The notes beneath the pieces are model-generated. The model was not told where the DNA came from. It searched no databases and saw only the letters and a list, made by a program, of their open reading frames with translations. Of a stretch of DNA of 64,000 nt, positions 45,550 through 58,775 are shown in pieces (the stretch's first letter is position 1; each line of letters begins with the position of its first letter). The DNA lies in the NCBI GenBank assembly GCA_026008535.1, contig BRKX01000011.1, positions 13,958,001 to 14,022,000 on the forward strand, written 5' to 3'. Source of the stretch: Perilla frutescens. Its lineage: Eukaryota; Streptophyta; Magnoliopsida; Lamiales; Lamiaceae. The position numbers were made by a program, and so were the translations under genes.

Positions 45550-47461
45550 TTTTCTCAGACGTTCTCAATGTCGACTTTCAACAAGTCTTTTCAAAATCAC
45601 TGACCCATACACAACCAAATGACCTGTCAACAAGAAATATATATAGCGAAACAGGCCACACATTTAAAAAAAAACACCACGATCAATCCTTATATACATT
45701 GAAAATATGTATATACAATCAAAAATTGACCACTTGGGTCAACAACTTTTAAACTCAAAAGTTTTGCAGAGATCAACAGAAGCATTTAATATTTAAATAC
45801 TGACAAGAGTTTAAAGATGGTTTTAGCAAAAGCCACATAAAGGTCAACCGTCTAACCCAGTCCAACAGCTCGTCATCAACCAGCTCGATCTCCAGGACCT
45901 GAAAATATTTGAAAATATTTGGGTTGAGTGCCAGAAAACACTCAGTGGGTATTGCTATTCGTCCAAGTCATTCTTTCATGCTTTAAAACTATTATGCTAC
46001 ATAAATCATGGGAAATAACTATGAACATATTTTATAACAAAGTTTACTCTTCTTCATTGGATGAGAGACCCTATGTGATCACATGATACTTTACGGTTAC
46101 TTATCTAGACGTTTAGTCACAAAGTAAACCGTCTTGCTTGTAAGTCGGAATTCCTCTATGCATGAAGTCTCAACACATCCAATCATTGCGTAAACAATGT
46201 TATTACAACATTTAACATACTTTTCATGGATGAATTTAAAACATAGTTGTGAGTTATAGAAAAACCCACCTCGATGATCTCAATAAATAGTGCAATTTAT
46301 GCGTGAGATGCTACTATGCTTTCAGCTCGTCTCGACCTACAAAATTGAAAATCTAACTTAGAATCCTAATACAGGCCAATAAAATAATAACTTAGGTCCT
46401 AAATAACCTAATTAAAGATTTCCTATGATTTGGGATCATTTGAAATTGAAATAGAGTCAAATGGGCGAATAATACGCATTTGACAGATCGAATCAAATTA
46501 GTGATTCTATTTGAGAATTCATCAAACTTTCTGGGCTGAATTGAATAAATATAAAAGATGAATTGGAATTCAATGACTAACAGGAAGCTCGGTTTAGTAC
46601 CTAGGAGTGAATTATAATATTTAGAATTTCTTTTAGGGCAAAATATAACATTTGCAAATTATATAACTTAATTGCATTTTATAAAAATCTTGATTTAATT
46701 TTCAAGGATTAAACTAGAAGTGAAATACATAAATAGATCTTGTAACTAGAAGTTAAAATAATTTAAAATTCATTAGAATCCAATAGTTGTCCAAGAGTTT
46801 ATATACATATTTCATGAGGGTTACTCACCATTAAAGGTGATAAAAAAATAAAGAAATTGACGTAGGGGACTTGAATTAAACTTATTACCTTTCAAGCTAT
46901 TCCAGCTATTACTCTTCTACAAATAAGTTTCTCTTTATTGATATACACATATTTATATATTTCATCTATACAAGCCCCCACACCCACACGTCTGTATCTA
47001 CACTTACACTAATCCCTTCCCATGACTTCCCAAATGGTCAAAAGTGATTGGTGATTGTTTTAATAATCATTTGTTTGAAGTGGGCCTTAATAATTGGGCC
47101 GGAAATTGGCCTTTAATTGCATATGATTGTTAGACTTACTAAGAATTTATTTATTTATTTATTATTATTATTTTATTTTTTTGTTCAAAATGTCAAGAAT
47201 AAATTCTATGGAAAGATCAAATTAAATGAAGTCCGATTTGAATGATCTCAATTTCAAATGATCCCACTAACGTCTAGTTTTATAATATAAATTCTAATTT
47301 TAACTTAGATGATCAACTAAGGTCGAAACTTTCTTCGTCTTATAGTGCCTCTAAGAGCATAATTTAACTAACCCAAAAAAAAATAATTTGGATTCTAATT
47401 TCATGAAATTTCCTACTATTATAAAATAAATGTAAATACTATATTTTTTCGGGGTGTTACA
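45550..47461 (-). repeat. Degenerate LTR-like segment starting TGTAACACCCCG (S2)
   Basis: Counterpart of 24800-26823, with an intact TGTAACACCCCG start at 47461. It lacks about 100 bp near 47070 that S1 has. Confidence 0.5.
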
Positions 47462-47914
47462 GCAATCATAGTATTTTTTATGTAAATTTTAATTTTCACA
47501 TAATGAAGCAAAAGTTAGTGTTTCTGTTTTCTATTTAAATATTATAAATATTCAAATCTAATTAATCAACATATATAAATAGGTAAATTCAAATCACAAT
47601 CATATAAAAAAAAGTGCGTGCGTTGCACAATTATGTCTATTGGATTTTGTGATATTCTTATAAATTGGATAATTAGATTATTTTTTTGATGCAAAATTTT
47701 CTTATACATTGCAAACCACATGTGTTAAATTAACTTATTTTGCGCCACTATATCATGCTTATTACTTTCTCCAAAATGATAGTAAGTTATTTGTTTCTTT
47801 AAATGATTATGATAATTATTAAGGTTTGTATCTATGAAAATGGACTTTATTTTTTAATCTACTTAAGCATTTTTATACATTTCTTTCACACACTTACACA
47901 TGTATACATTGTAA

Positions 47915-47920
<6 letters not shown>
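47462..47920. repeat. Dispersed repeat R, copy 2 of S2
   Basis: Counterpart of 26824-27300, with a clean GTGCGTGCGTTGCAC motif near 47613. Confidence 0.68.

Positions 47921-47958
<38 letters not shown>
47921..47958. repeat. (TA)n microsatellite (S2)
   Basis: Uninterrupted run of about 19 TA units. S1 has a short, interrupted run at the same place (27284-27301). Confidence 0.88.
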
Positions 47959-47959
<1 letters not shown>

Positions 47960-47994
47960 CCATGGTTGAGTTTTTCTCTTATATTTGAATTATT

Positions 47995-48095
47995 ATCAAA
48001 TAAAACAGTACCAAACATCGCGCGGTAGATATATTAGTTCCAAATGAAGATATACACTTTCATTATCTTTGTCATAATATCCAAAATGAGTTGAT
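47995..48095 (+). pseudogene. hAT transposase middle fragment (S2)
   Basis: Counterpart of 27340-27438, ending in the same TTGAT at 48091-48095 where copy D begins. Confidence 0.7.
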
Positions 48096-49612
48096 TGACG
48101 CGCGGTCGTTTCGCGCTCAAAAATAATTTATAACTCCTGTGCCCACAGTGAGCGTAGCCAGCTGATGAGTACGGGTCGATCCCATAGAGAGCTGTCGTGA
48201 TTCCACCTTCAAGTAACCAATCATAAAAGGGGGTTTGGTTTGTTGTAAAAGAAAGTAAAGAAAATATCAAATAACAAAGGTTCTGGCATTTGAACTTGAA
48301 TTTGGTTTCAATATATATCAACTCGATCATGGGCATACTGATTTTCATATATGATAAATCATCTAGTTATGGAGATCGGATTCCTCTCTGCGTCTCCTTA
48401 TTCATCCTTTCATTATAGACTTAAAAGTAATTCCCCGTCAATTAAATCCCTAATCAGTCACCCACCCCCCGGTTTTCCAAAGAGATGTAAGTGAACAAAC
48501 AAAAGTGTGCCCTAGACGAACCCGGATCTGTTGTATTTACCGATTCCTCATGTGCCCACAACAACGTATTGATTCCCTTATTACTATATGAACTAACACA
48601 CAGTCACGATTCACCAATTCAATTAATAGTGGTGTGCTCTCTTTACCTAACGAGTGATCAGCCACATTGGGCATTTCAGACGCACACTCACGTGGAATAA
48701 GGCACATGAATCAACATAAACCTATCATGCACTACTATGCCCAGTTTTGGCCTCACGAGTCCAGATTTATATTCAAACCATTTTCGTTGTTCAAACACCA
48801 GAATTAAGAGTCTAGCCAAGCATGCTAGACATAATTAAAATTGCAGAAACGAAAGACATAATTGTAAAGGAAACTTACTGAATTTAATACGCAAAAATAC
48901 TCAACATAAACGTTGAGTTTGAAAACATAATCCTAAGTCCCAAAGGCTTAAGGCCAATGGATTGTTTCTTGCTGCAAAGCAGCGTACGAAAATGAAATGC
49001 AAGAAAGTAAAATTGTAGCAATGTTTCTGACTTCCAAAACTTCTGTTTCCAGAATTAAAAGGAGCTTAAATAGTTATATTTCCGAAGCAAAGATCCCCCA
49101 ACAAGCTGGGGTCTTCACTGGATTTCCAGAACTGGCGTTCTCTCTCTGATCTGACTGGATAAGGATAAGTTAACCAAATCCCTATTTTTTAGGGATTGGC
49201 TTATCTCTTCTTTGCAACGCGTCTAAGAGTCCAGTCTACCTCCAACTCTTTTTCGGATAATGTAGCTATCCTTCTCGTCGCTCTCTTTAAACTGATCCCG
49301 GGTTTCTCGCAATCGCCTTAGCCCAGCCCCATTATTGTCAAGTCTGCACGAGCAAAGTGAGCACGGCATCTTACAGTTAGCCTCATCCATCTCTGATATG
49401 CCCATTCCGCCACCTGAATATAGGATGAGTGCTAAAAGAAGTCCTCTGTGCCTCTGACTGAATGTTTAACTTGGATTTTGCTTGAATAGCCGGGCATAAA
49501 ATGCCTCTTTCGCCAGACTTGACCTCCGCAATGCCCCATGACCTCATCCTGATTCTTTTTTACTCAAAAACCACTAAAAAGGACATTAATTATAAAATAA
49601 ATGGACTTATCA
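48096..49612 (-). repeat. 3' LTR of gypsy copy D
   Basis: About 1517 bp from TGACGCGCGG (minus-strand 3' end) to TGATAAG at 49612. Confidence 0.85.
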
Positions 49613-50137
49613 CACCCACACACTTTAGACATGATTGTCCTCAAGCATGGGATGCAATGCGTCCAGAAAATACAAAAGAAAAGAAAGGCAAAAAGAACAG
49701 ACTCAAAACAAAAGCATGCAAACTGTTAATCAGCGTGGGCACATCACAATCAATATTTCAATAAAACTGCAAAGTATCAGCATACCAAAAATAGGTCAAA
49801 AATGAGTTCAGCGTGGTAATCCTCACAACTCTCTTCACTCAGTGTTTAGGCTCAGTGTATACACTCAAATTAATGCAATTATGTACTTAGTCGTCACATA
49901 GGCTTGCTAAAGTTCTATTATCAATCTCCAGAAACCATAGATGTATAAGTATCAATAGGGCTTTTTAGACTACAGTGGGCATTTCATGTAGGTGGAGCTT
50001 TATTTCTGTACAGGCCCCCCCATTTTTTCTAAATCACTACCCTGCTGTGCCCCGTTCAGACAATAATTTATTTCTTTACTCTTGGGCACTCTGAACACTC
50101 TGTAGCAGACTTATTCACAGCTTTTATTTTCAGACTA

Positions 50138-53114
50138 TTAACAAACTGCCAGGATAATGTAATGGTTCCCCTTGGAATTTGCAAGGGGTCCCATGAAATC
50201 CATTCCCCAAACATCGAAAATTTCTACTGGCATGATGGGCATCATGTGCATTTCATTCCTTCTGGTGATGTTTTCGATTCTCTGACACTGATCACACCTT
50301 TTGCAAACGTCGTGGGCATCCTTGAAAATTGTGGGCCAAAAGAAACCACAATTCAAAACTCTTCTCGTTGTTCGGTTTGGTCCGAAATGCCCTCCGCAAG
50401 CATAATTGTGACAATGTTTCAAAATCTCCTTAATTTCATAATCTGGGACACATTTTCTTATGATTTGATCAGCACATCTCCTCCAAAGAATAGAGTTATC
50501 CCAGGCATAGAACTTGCTCTCTTGCCTCAATTTATTCTTTTGGTACCATGAGTACCCAATTGGCAGCTCTCCAGACTCTAAAAAATTTACGATATCTGCA
50601 TACCATGGCTCCAGTGTGCCCCGTGCTGAGGACAAATGCTCATCAAGAAAATGATCCATAATGGGCATCTCATCACCTTTTACATTCAGCACTCGGCTCA
50701 GATGGTCGGCTACCAATTTCTGCGCCCCACTCTTATCATTTATCTCGACATCAAAATCCTGCAAGAGCAGGATCCATCTAATTAGTCTCGGCTTCATCTC
50801 CTTCTAGGCCATCAAGTGCCTTAGGGCACCGTGATCTGTGTAAACAATGCTCTTTGCTCCCAAGAGATAAGACCGAAACTTCTCGAATGCAAACACTACT
50901 GCCAATAGCTCTTTTTCAGTAGTGGTGTAATTACACTGTGCCCCGTTCAGAGTTTTGGAGGCATAGTAAATTACATGACTTTCTTTTCCTCTCTTCTGAC
51001 CTAGTACAACGCCCACAGCGTATCCACTGGTATCACACATAATCTCAAACGACATTCCGCAATTTGGTGGTTGAATGACTGGTGCCGTGACCAGTTGCTT
51101 CTTCAGAAAATTGAATGTCTTCTTACACTCTTCATCGAATTCAAAGGGAACATCTTGTTGCAATAAGTGAGTAATAGGCTGGGTAATATTTGCAAAATCT
51201 TTGATAAACCTCCTATCAAATCCAGCGTGCCCCAGGAATCCTCTCACTTGCTTCACCGAAGTGGAATATGGCAATTTTTCTATTATATCCACTTTGGCTT
51301 TATCGACCTCAATGCCCCTCTCAGAAATCACATGGCCCAGTACAATGCCCTCTCTGACCATAAAATGGCATTTTTCGTAGTTCAGCACTAGGCATTTGTC
51401 CACACAATGCTATAACACCTTCTCCAGATTATCTAAACATCGATCAAAACAGCTTCCATATACTATGAAGTCGTCCATGAATACTTCAATGCAGTTCTCG
51501 AGCAAATCAGAGAATATGCTCATAATACATCGCTGAAATGTGCCATGCGCATTGCAGAGGCCAAAGGGCATTCTGCAATAGGCAAATGTGCCGAATGGGA
51601 ACGTAAATGTTGTGTTCTCTTGGTCCTCTTAACTCACTGCAATCTGCATGTACTGAGTATCCATCCAAGAAACGAAAGAACTTGTTTCCTGTGAGTCTCT
51701 CTAGCATTTGGTCAATGAATGGAAGTGGGAAATGATCCTTCCGTGTGACCGTGTTCAACTTCCGGTAGTCAATGCAAACTCTCCAGCGAGTTTGCAGTCG
51801 TGTGGGCACAAGCTCTCCCTTCTCATTTTTCACCACTTAAATGCCCGACTTCTTGGGCACAACATGGATTGGACGAACCCACTTGCTATCTAAAATAGGG
51901 TATATAATGTCCTGGTCCAATAGCTTGATAATCTCCTTTAGCACCACATCCTTCATCACTGGATTGAGCTTTCTTTGTGGATCACGAACGGGCTTTGCAT
52001 CATCTTCCAACAGAATTTTGTGCATGCAAACCGCTGGGCTAATGCCCTTTATATCTGCCAAAGTCCATCCGAGTGCCTCCTTATATAGCCTTAATAATCT
52101 CAAAAGGTGGTCCTCATCAGCTTGATTTAACCCCGCACTTATGATTACAGGGAGAGTCTCATTATCCCCCAAATAGGCATACTTTAAATGCCTTGGTAAT
52201 GCCTTCAATTCCTGCGTGGGCGCTTTGATAATAGAAGGCATCTGCTTATCATCATTTCTCCGAATGGGCACACCATAATCCACACAGCCGTATGGCATTT
52301 CTTCCAATGAATACAGCATCATAATTCCTTTCTCGATGTCATCGTCTTCATCCAGGGCATCTTGGTCAATCAGTCCATCCCACAATGCCCATTCCAATGG
52401 ATCTCTATTGCTCACCATGGAGAGGGTAGATCGACTCGGGTGACGGAAGGTATTCACAAAACTGTAATTCTCTGTATCTGAGGGGGTGCTTTAATGCTTC
52501 AAATATGTTGAACGTCACTGTTTTCCATCAAACTCACACGTTAGTGTGCCCTTGTCTACATCAATCTTAGTCCGAGCTGTCTTCATGAAAGGTCTTCCCA
52601 GCAATAACACTGAAGAATTTGAAGTCGATGTTCCCATATCAAGCACATAAAAATCTGCTGGAAAAATAAGCTCATCCACTTTGACCAATACATCTTCAAT
52701 GAGGCCTTCTGGATATACATTAGACCTGTCAACAAGCTGAATGACCACGCGGATTTCCTTCAGAGGTCCAATCTTTAATTCTTTGAACACCGACAGGGGC
52801 ATTACGTTAATTGATGCCCCCAAATCCAGCATGACCTTCTCCACTTTCTTGTCCCCTATGATACAAGGAATCATGAACATCTCTGGATCATCACATTTCT
52901 TAGGTAATTTTTTCTGTATCACAGCCGATACATTCTCCCCAATTAAGAACATTGCATTATCATTGAATCGCACAGTTCTGGTACAAAGCTCCTTCAGAAA
53001 CCGGGCATACCGCGACACTTGTTTGATTGCCTCAATTAGTGGAATATTGATTTCCACTTTGCTGAATACTTTTAGCATCTCCCTGGTTTCTTCTTCTTTT
53101 CTATTTTGTGTCAA
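50138..53114 (-). pseudogene. pol pseudogene of gypsy copy D
   Basis: The protease with DLGAS lies at 52515-53114. The acidic linker and RT N-terminus lie at 51837-52457 in one frame; copy A has a stop here (HLKYAYLG intact in D). Further RT (51507-51836), RNase H (50804-51403) and partial integrase (50138-50797) follow. Private stops are a Gln-to-TAG change near 51410 and a Lys-to-TAG change near 50803. The stop before VVKNEKG, the RT frameshift and the early integrase end are shared with A and B. Confidence 0.86.
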
Positions 53115-53140
53115 TCTCCCTGGAAAAGGAGAATATATGT

Positions 53141-54071
53141 TGTAACAAACCGAATTTTCAGAATATAATTAAGAAAATTCCTAATTATGATTAAGAATCA
53201 TTAAGAGGTAAATTGATCAATAATTGAAGAAAATGGATGTAACTCACGAATTTAGGGGTCATTTTGTAAAGATAGTATTTTTGAATTTTGTTTCTGATAT
53301 CGTGGAATCAGAAATCGACTGACTGCCGATCCACCGCTGGAGTCCGGCTGCCTTCGCTGGTGTAGTTGCGGCCGCCGGCCGGCTCGCTTTATCTACAGCT
53401 ACCTTTCGACTTCTCGTTTAAGTTCATTTATTCTCCTATGAAGCTGAAATTTTAGTATGTCGTGTATTTTTAAGCTCTCTACATTTTGTCTTTTGATATC
53501 CATGTCATCAGATGGCTGAAAAATGGTCAGATCTCCAGAAAATATAAACTAAACTGCTACGGTTTCCGATCATTTTTGGTATTTTGCCATTTTGGGGCAT
53601 TTTGAAGTCCTGAATCGAAAAAATTTCAACTGGAAAGTTGTCCGGAATATTATTTTACGTTTGAATAGCATGCCGTTGGATTTTATTTTTTAATATCTCG
53701 TCATTTCGAATTTTGCCTAAACCATGAAAGATGTTCGAGTTTTATTTTAGAATCAAAGGTCGTAGAAAAATCCCGAATGTATATATTTATCTGTTGTTAT
53801 GATGTGGGATATATTCGATTTATTTCATGATTTTTGGATAAAAAGAAAGTGTCGGTGTTTGGTAAAAATATCGAAAAAGGATAAAAATGATGAGGCGTTG
53901 TCTTTCACTGATCTTTTGAGATAGTCGATCTTAAACTATTATTTAAGTATGTTTCATGTTCAAGCCCAGTTGATTAGAAGTGTCTAAAATCATGCAATCC
54001 GCAATGGGGTAGTAGTCAATGAATTCCATTTTTGTGATTTTGGGTCTTAGGATCTTCAAATAGATCGCTAA
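53141..54071 (+). repeat. Solo LTR-like element, extra copy in S3
   Basis: It starts TGTAACAAACCG after a GAATATATGT flank and matches the S1 solo LTR (complement of 21680-22623). It includes the part that is deleted at 55309. It stops at CGCTAA, shared with the hAT sequence that follows. Confidence 0.68.
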
Positions 54072-55160
54072 CAAATATATTGTTAAACGTAATAAACCCT
54101 CCTCCACAAACTTGTACGTTACTTTCTTATGACATATAATTTAGTTTGGTATGTGAAGTTTCGCCAATATTAATGCCAATTTTTCCCACTGTGATTTTAT
54201 TTTAATATATGTATAGATACGCCTAACATGTTCTTGGACAACAACATCAAACTCTGCCAACATTTTCAGTCAAGCCCAAAAAATTACCATCACTATTTTG
54301 ATACAATCTCTCATTAGTACCAAGAAAAGATAAATTATGTTAGAAAGAAATTTCACAATTGAAATAAATTTTAGCAAGACTCCTTTCCAATGATCCTTTT
54401 CTTTCTCTATTTGTCTTTGAGCCACTTTATCAATAGTTTGATTCTACTGAAATTGTAGATGCAAATCATACCAAGTGGTCATATTTTTAACATGTTCCAT
54501 GCATGTCGTAGCCGTAGGCTCTCGTTGTCTTATCTCAATTTGTGCCCAATCCTTAAATCCTTCATTAGCTAATGAATCTCTGCCGAATAATTTTTTGAAT
54601 ATTCTACAACAAAAACAAAAGACTCTATCAAACTCTTTCCAATAAACAAGCCATTCTCTATCAAGCTTTTCTCCATTTGATAAAATTATAGTATACAAGT
54701 TAGCCTTAAATCGCCTGTAGAATTTATCTATAGAAATCGCCTATAGAATTTATCTCTAAAAACCATTTTTCACAATAGAAAAATCTCTTCTAGGACCCTT
54801 TTCCACTAACAAAATCAATCATTTAAGAATCTAGGTCATATCTGACTTTCTCAGATCATATATATCAAGAAAACAAATATCATTTTCATTATCCTCCATA
54901 TTCTCATTACTATGGTCAAGTGAATTAATTGACAAAACATCACCATTTTCAGAATTAACATTTTCATTATCAATAGTTATTACATTTTCGACATCAACAC
55001 TGATGCCATTCACAATATTAACAACATTTTCAACATCAATATCTTGATTTGCGATTCTTTTATAATGAATTTGCAGCTCAGACTCAATTACACACTTCAA
55101 CATTTTTCTTTTCTTATGATTTCCATATCCAGATGTATACTTTCTAGCTTTAACAGACAT
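54072..55160 (-). pseudogene. hAT transposase N-terminal fragment (S3)
   Basis: Inverted counterpart of 22773-23850 with the same acidic N-terminus and TTF zinc-finger region (54444-54698). It is cut at 54071 where the extra LTR copy begins. Confidence 0.73.
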
Positions 55161-55308
55161 AATTTAAACAGATCAAGATTTGAATGCAAATATAATCAAA
55201 CACCAATAAAAGTATATAATACGAGTTTGGGTCTGAACCTGATGAATCTTGACCCATACATCAAGAAACTGTGGTCTTACACAAGTTTTCGTGAAGTTGA
55301 ATATATGC

Positions 55309-55896
55309 TGTAACAACCCGAATTTTTTAGAATATAATTAAGAAAATTCCTAATTAAGATTAGGAATCATTAAGACGTAATTTGATCAATAATTGAAGAA
55401 AATGGATGTAAGTCACGAATTTAGGGGTTATGTTGTAAAGATAGTATTTTTGAATTTTATTTCTGATATCGTGAAATCAGAAACCGATTGACTGCCGGAT
55501 TCCAGCAGCCGACTGACTGCCGATCCACCGCCGGTGCAGCTGCCGCCGCCGGCCAGCTCGCTTCCTCTGCAGCTGCCTTCCGACTTCTCGTTTAAGTTTA
55601 TTTCTTCTCCTATGGAGTTGAAATTTTAGTATGTCGTGTATCTTTAAGCTCTCTACATTTTGTCTTTTGATATCCATGTCATCAGATGGCTGAAAAATGA
55701 TCAGATCTCCGGAAAATATAAACTGCTACGGTTACCGATCAGTTTCGGTATTTTGCCATTTCGGGGCATTTTGAAGTCCTGAATCGAAAAAGTTTCAACT
55801 GAAAAGTTGTCCGGAATATTATTTTACGTTTGAATAGCATGTCGTTGGATTTTATTTTTTAATATCACGTCGTTTGAATAGCATGTCGTTGGATTC
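55309..55896 (+). repeat. Solo LTR-like element, deleted form (S3)
   Basis: TGTAACAACCCG start at 55309. It has the same internal deletion and the same short duplication (near 55835 and 55875) as S2. Confidence 0.65.
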
Positions 55897-56054
55897 TATT
55901 GTCCTATTTTATCTTTACTGGTTGACGAGGCCAGATTTATTATTAAGGGAGTTATTGGAGCAATCCAAGGAATTGAAGTTGTCAGCTGCTGATATATTGT
56001 GGAGTAAGGCAAAGTGGCGAGTCTTGCATATTTACACCACAGGAAATACACAAT

Positions 56055-56179
56055 AATTGTTGATAGAGATCCGGATTTGAGGACAAATCCCTTTAAAGAG
56101 GCGAGGGGAATGATATGAGCTTGGGAAGGGTGCCGAGGTTCAAGTTCGAGGGTCCGAGAGGCAGCTCGAGTGCACATGA
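56055..56179 (+). repeat. Flanking repeat (S3, counterpart of 21153)
   Basis: Inverted counterpart. The coding-like reading PDLRTNPFKE is on the plus strand here. Confidence 0.6.
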
Positions 56180-57116
56180 CCGCAAGCTCAACAGTCGCAA
56201 CAAAGGGCGCAACCAAGGAGGTGCGACCCACGCTCCGATACTAGATGGTGTTTCACTTTGCTCAAGGCAAAACCCATAGGCACGAGACCCACGCATGTGT
56301 TGATGGGCGTAACCGGTGGAGGTGTGAGCTCGACGCTTGCATTGATCGGTGCGAGTCAAGGCGCGACTGGCCCCATCTCGCGTCCAGTGCACGTGTTTGC
56401 GGATTTGGCCGGATTTTAGACTATATTTATTTCATTTTGTTATTTAAGTTATATTAGGGTTTGGTTTAAGTTATATTTCAGGCTTTCTCGTGCATCATAT
56501 AAAGAATAATGAGATATTTTGTATTTTTTCGTGCGATATAGAGAGAATATATTGCTAGTGAGCGTAGGGAAATTTAATTTTCTTTTCTATGCGTGTCTCG
56601 CTCCACTAACACATTGATTTTCATTTTTCTCTGTTATTTTCTATGGTGAAACAATGCATTTTTTTACGTCAATCAACACCTAATAAATATAATTTAAATC
56701 AAGCTAAGAAATGCATTTGAGACCATATTGAAAAAAAGGCAAGAATAAAATAACTTTAACAAAATTAAAAAAAATCAGAATAAAAAAATCACTGAAAATT
56801 AATTCATTAGAAAAAATTCTCCACCTACAATCCACATAAATAAAAAAATCAAAATGAATTCAATCAGATTATATATTACATCTATTAAAAAAAGACTGAA
56901 AGTTTATTAAAAAACACAACGGTATAAAGGAAAATAACAACAAAATAATTATGAAACTTTAAGAAATGAGAAATTCATTCCCATGTAGCATTTAAGCTAT
57001 TAATTAGTTATAATAATATCGTGTTTTTGAAAACGCTTGTTCAACCCTTTTTTTTTTATAATTTCTGACTTGTTTCCTCAACAATTACTCTGTACTAAGT
57101 TCAAATCTAACTTCGT
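56180..57116. other. GC-richer then AT-rich stretch, no gene seen (S3)
   Basis: Inverted counterpart of 20216-21152. Confidence 0.45.
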
Positions 57117-57222
57117 CGACGCTTGAAAGACAAGACAGCAAGCTGCCTTGGACATATAAGATATTAAACTGATAAGAACAGATAACTACACTCGATGTTA
57201 ACCAAAAGGCCGAGAAAGGTAT
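57117..57222 (-). pseudogene. Truncated U2 snRNA pseudogene (S3)
   Basis: Inverted counterpart of 20110-20215 with the same defects. Confidence 0.85.
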
Positions 57223-57485
57223 GATTTGTAATTTCACAAGTTTAATATTTTATTCTGAGATATCTGCTGAAGCAATCTTTAAGCCTCGGTGGTATGGGAC
57301 AGATTCACCATCTGTGCTATAGCCTATAGCAGACATTTATTTATCAATTTCAACTTAACATTACAGTAACTTAAAACTTTGATGCAGGCCAGAGAAGGCT
57401 AGGCAGCTTGCTGGTTCTAACTTAACTAATTAGTTTTTGATGATGCACCATTTCCACAGCAGATTGTTATATAATTAGAAGCTTA

Positions 57486-57499
57486 TTAAACTTGAATTG
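57486..57499 (-). terminator. snRNA 3' box of U1 (S3)
   Basis: CA-N5-AGTTTAA on the minus strand. Confidence 0.74.
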
Positions 57500-57661
57500 G
57501 GCAGGGGCCGCGCGAACGCAGGCCCCCTCTAGAACAAATTATGACGTAGGCTCGACCACTTGGGCCGACCTTAGGCGGGCGCCCCTCCGAAGTGCAATGG
57601 AGGTCACCAATCTAGGCCATGGACCTTGAGGATCGCCCATTGACCCCGTCCAGGTAAGTAT
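57500..57661 (-). ncRNA. U1: U1 spliceosomal snRNA (S3)
   Basis: Reverse complement of the S1 U1 gene, with no difference that I can see. The splice-site pairing end is at 57661 and the Sm site near 57540. It is driven from its own USE and TATA. It points toward the S2 cluster, across copy D. Confidence 0.92.
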
Positions 57662-57684
57662 GGAGCTAGTTGGCCATTGGTCCC

Positions 57685-57734
57685 TATTTATACACAATTC
57701 CCCACCATTCTCTACTCTATTGCCGATGTGGGAT
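57685..57734 (-). promoter_or_regulatory. U1 snRNA promoter: TATA and USE (S3)
   Basis: TATAAATA (57685-57692) and ATCCCACATCG (57724-57734) on the minus strand. Confidence 0.85.
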
Positions 57735-57905
57735 TGAATTACATATATATGTTCTACTCCACAAAAGCCTTTGCATGCATGTCAGGTGTGAAACCAACAT
57801 ATATATTTCTGCATAAAATAGCAGCTGATAGAGATTAGCATTATGATCATCACTTGTTTGCAGTCGATTCCATTAATAACAAATGAAACTGCCACAAATC
57901 TTCAT

Positions 57906-57920
57906 TTGAACTATGATTTG
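57906..57920 (-). terminator. snRNA 3' box of U2 (S3)
   Basis: CA-N6-AGTTCAA on the minus strand. Confidence 0.7.
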
Positions 57921-58117
57921 GGTGGGATGTGCCAGGCAATGGCAGTAGTGCAACGCCAAAGCGACACTCGAGAGCCCAAGCAGCAAGCTGCTTATGTTGG
58001 CCCTCCCCCTCAAGAAATAAATTTAATATCGTGTGAGCCTATGGCTCACATATCAGATATTAAACTGATAAGAACAGATACTACACTTGATCTTAGCCAA
58101 AAGGCCGAGAAAGGTAT
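57921..58117 (-). ncRNA. U2: U2 spliceosomal snRNA (S3)
   Basis: Reverse complement of the S1 U2 gene, with no difference that I can see. It has an intact branch-point recognition site and the same C in the Sm-site uridine run. Promoter and 3' box are intact. Confidence 0.92.
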
Positions 58118-58141
58118 GCTTTCTTACTTCTTCGCTTTCAT

Positions 58142-58194
58142 CTTTTATAATCAACCTGTGAGTAGATGCTATTTTTGAGTCTTCCATGTGGGAT
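58142..58194 (-). promoter_or_regulatory. U2 snRNA promoter: TATA and USE (S3)
   Basis: TATAAAAG (58142-58149) and ATCCCACATGG (58184-58194) on the minus strand. Confidence 0.82.
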
Positions 58195-58775
58195 ATTCAA
58201 CATAGGTGAAGGCAACTTCATAATATGGATGACTCTGTTCTTTTTCTAAGGTCTATGCCTTCAAAAAACGAGAACTTCACATTCATTTTGGAATTCAAAA
58301 TTAATTCTTTTTATATTCATTCTACTACATATCTTGAGATACTTCCAACTCTTCAATAAAAATTAATTTTAATCATTAAATTTGAGTAGCATCCTAAGTT
58401 CCCTAATGATTTTTCTTTTTTAATTAGGAATACTTGTGCCGAATAAAATTGATCAACATATATATCAAGATTGGCAATATACCGATAACATGCCCCAAAT
58501 GTTGTGGTAATCAATTTTAACACACGATTACTTTTTGAAATAAAATATTAAAATCCTTTAAAAGTAACTTTTTGACTAAAAGTTGTGTTGAGGATTTGTT
58601 TGAACTCAAGCACCAAAAATTCAAATCCGGCACAATCCTTGAAATATTTCTTAGTAAACCGTATCATAAAATAAATCTTAACTTCGAAATGACCTGATAT
58701 GTAAATGAAATTTATTTGTATAAATTGACACCTAGAGGTTGTGACTTAATTATATCTGCTTTAATTATACATGAA

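Larger units (their letters stand above)
33814..48095 (+). repeat. Segmental duplication S2
   Basis: A direct copy of S1 with extra hAT sequence at its left end and different deletions. It is flanked on both sides by gypsy insertions at the same hAT position. Confidence 0.9.
48096..53130 (-). mobile_element. Athila-like Ty3/gypsy retrotransposon, copy D (5' part lost)
   Basis: 3' LTR, 3' non-coding region, partial integrase, RNase H, RT and protease on the minus strand. The break at 53130 lies just upstream of the protease, so gag, primer site and 5' LTR are missing. It starts at exactly the same hAT base as copy C. It retains the RT/RNase H/integrase region that C lost. Confidence 0.9.
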
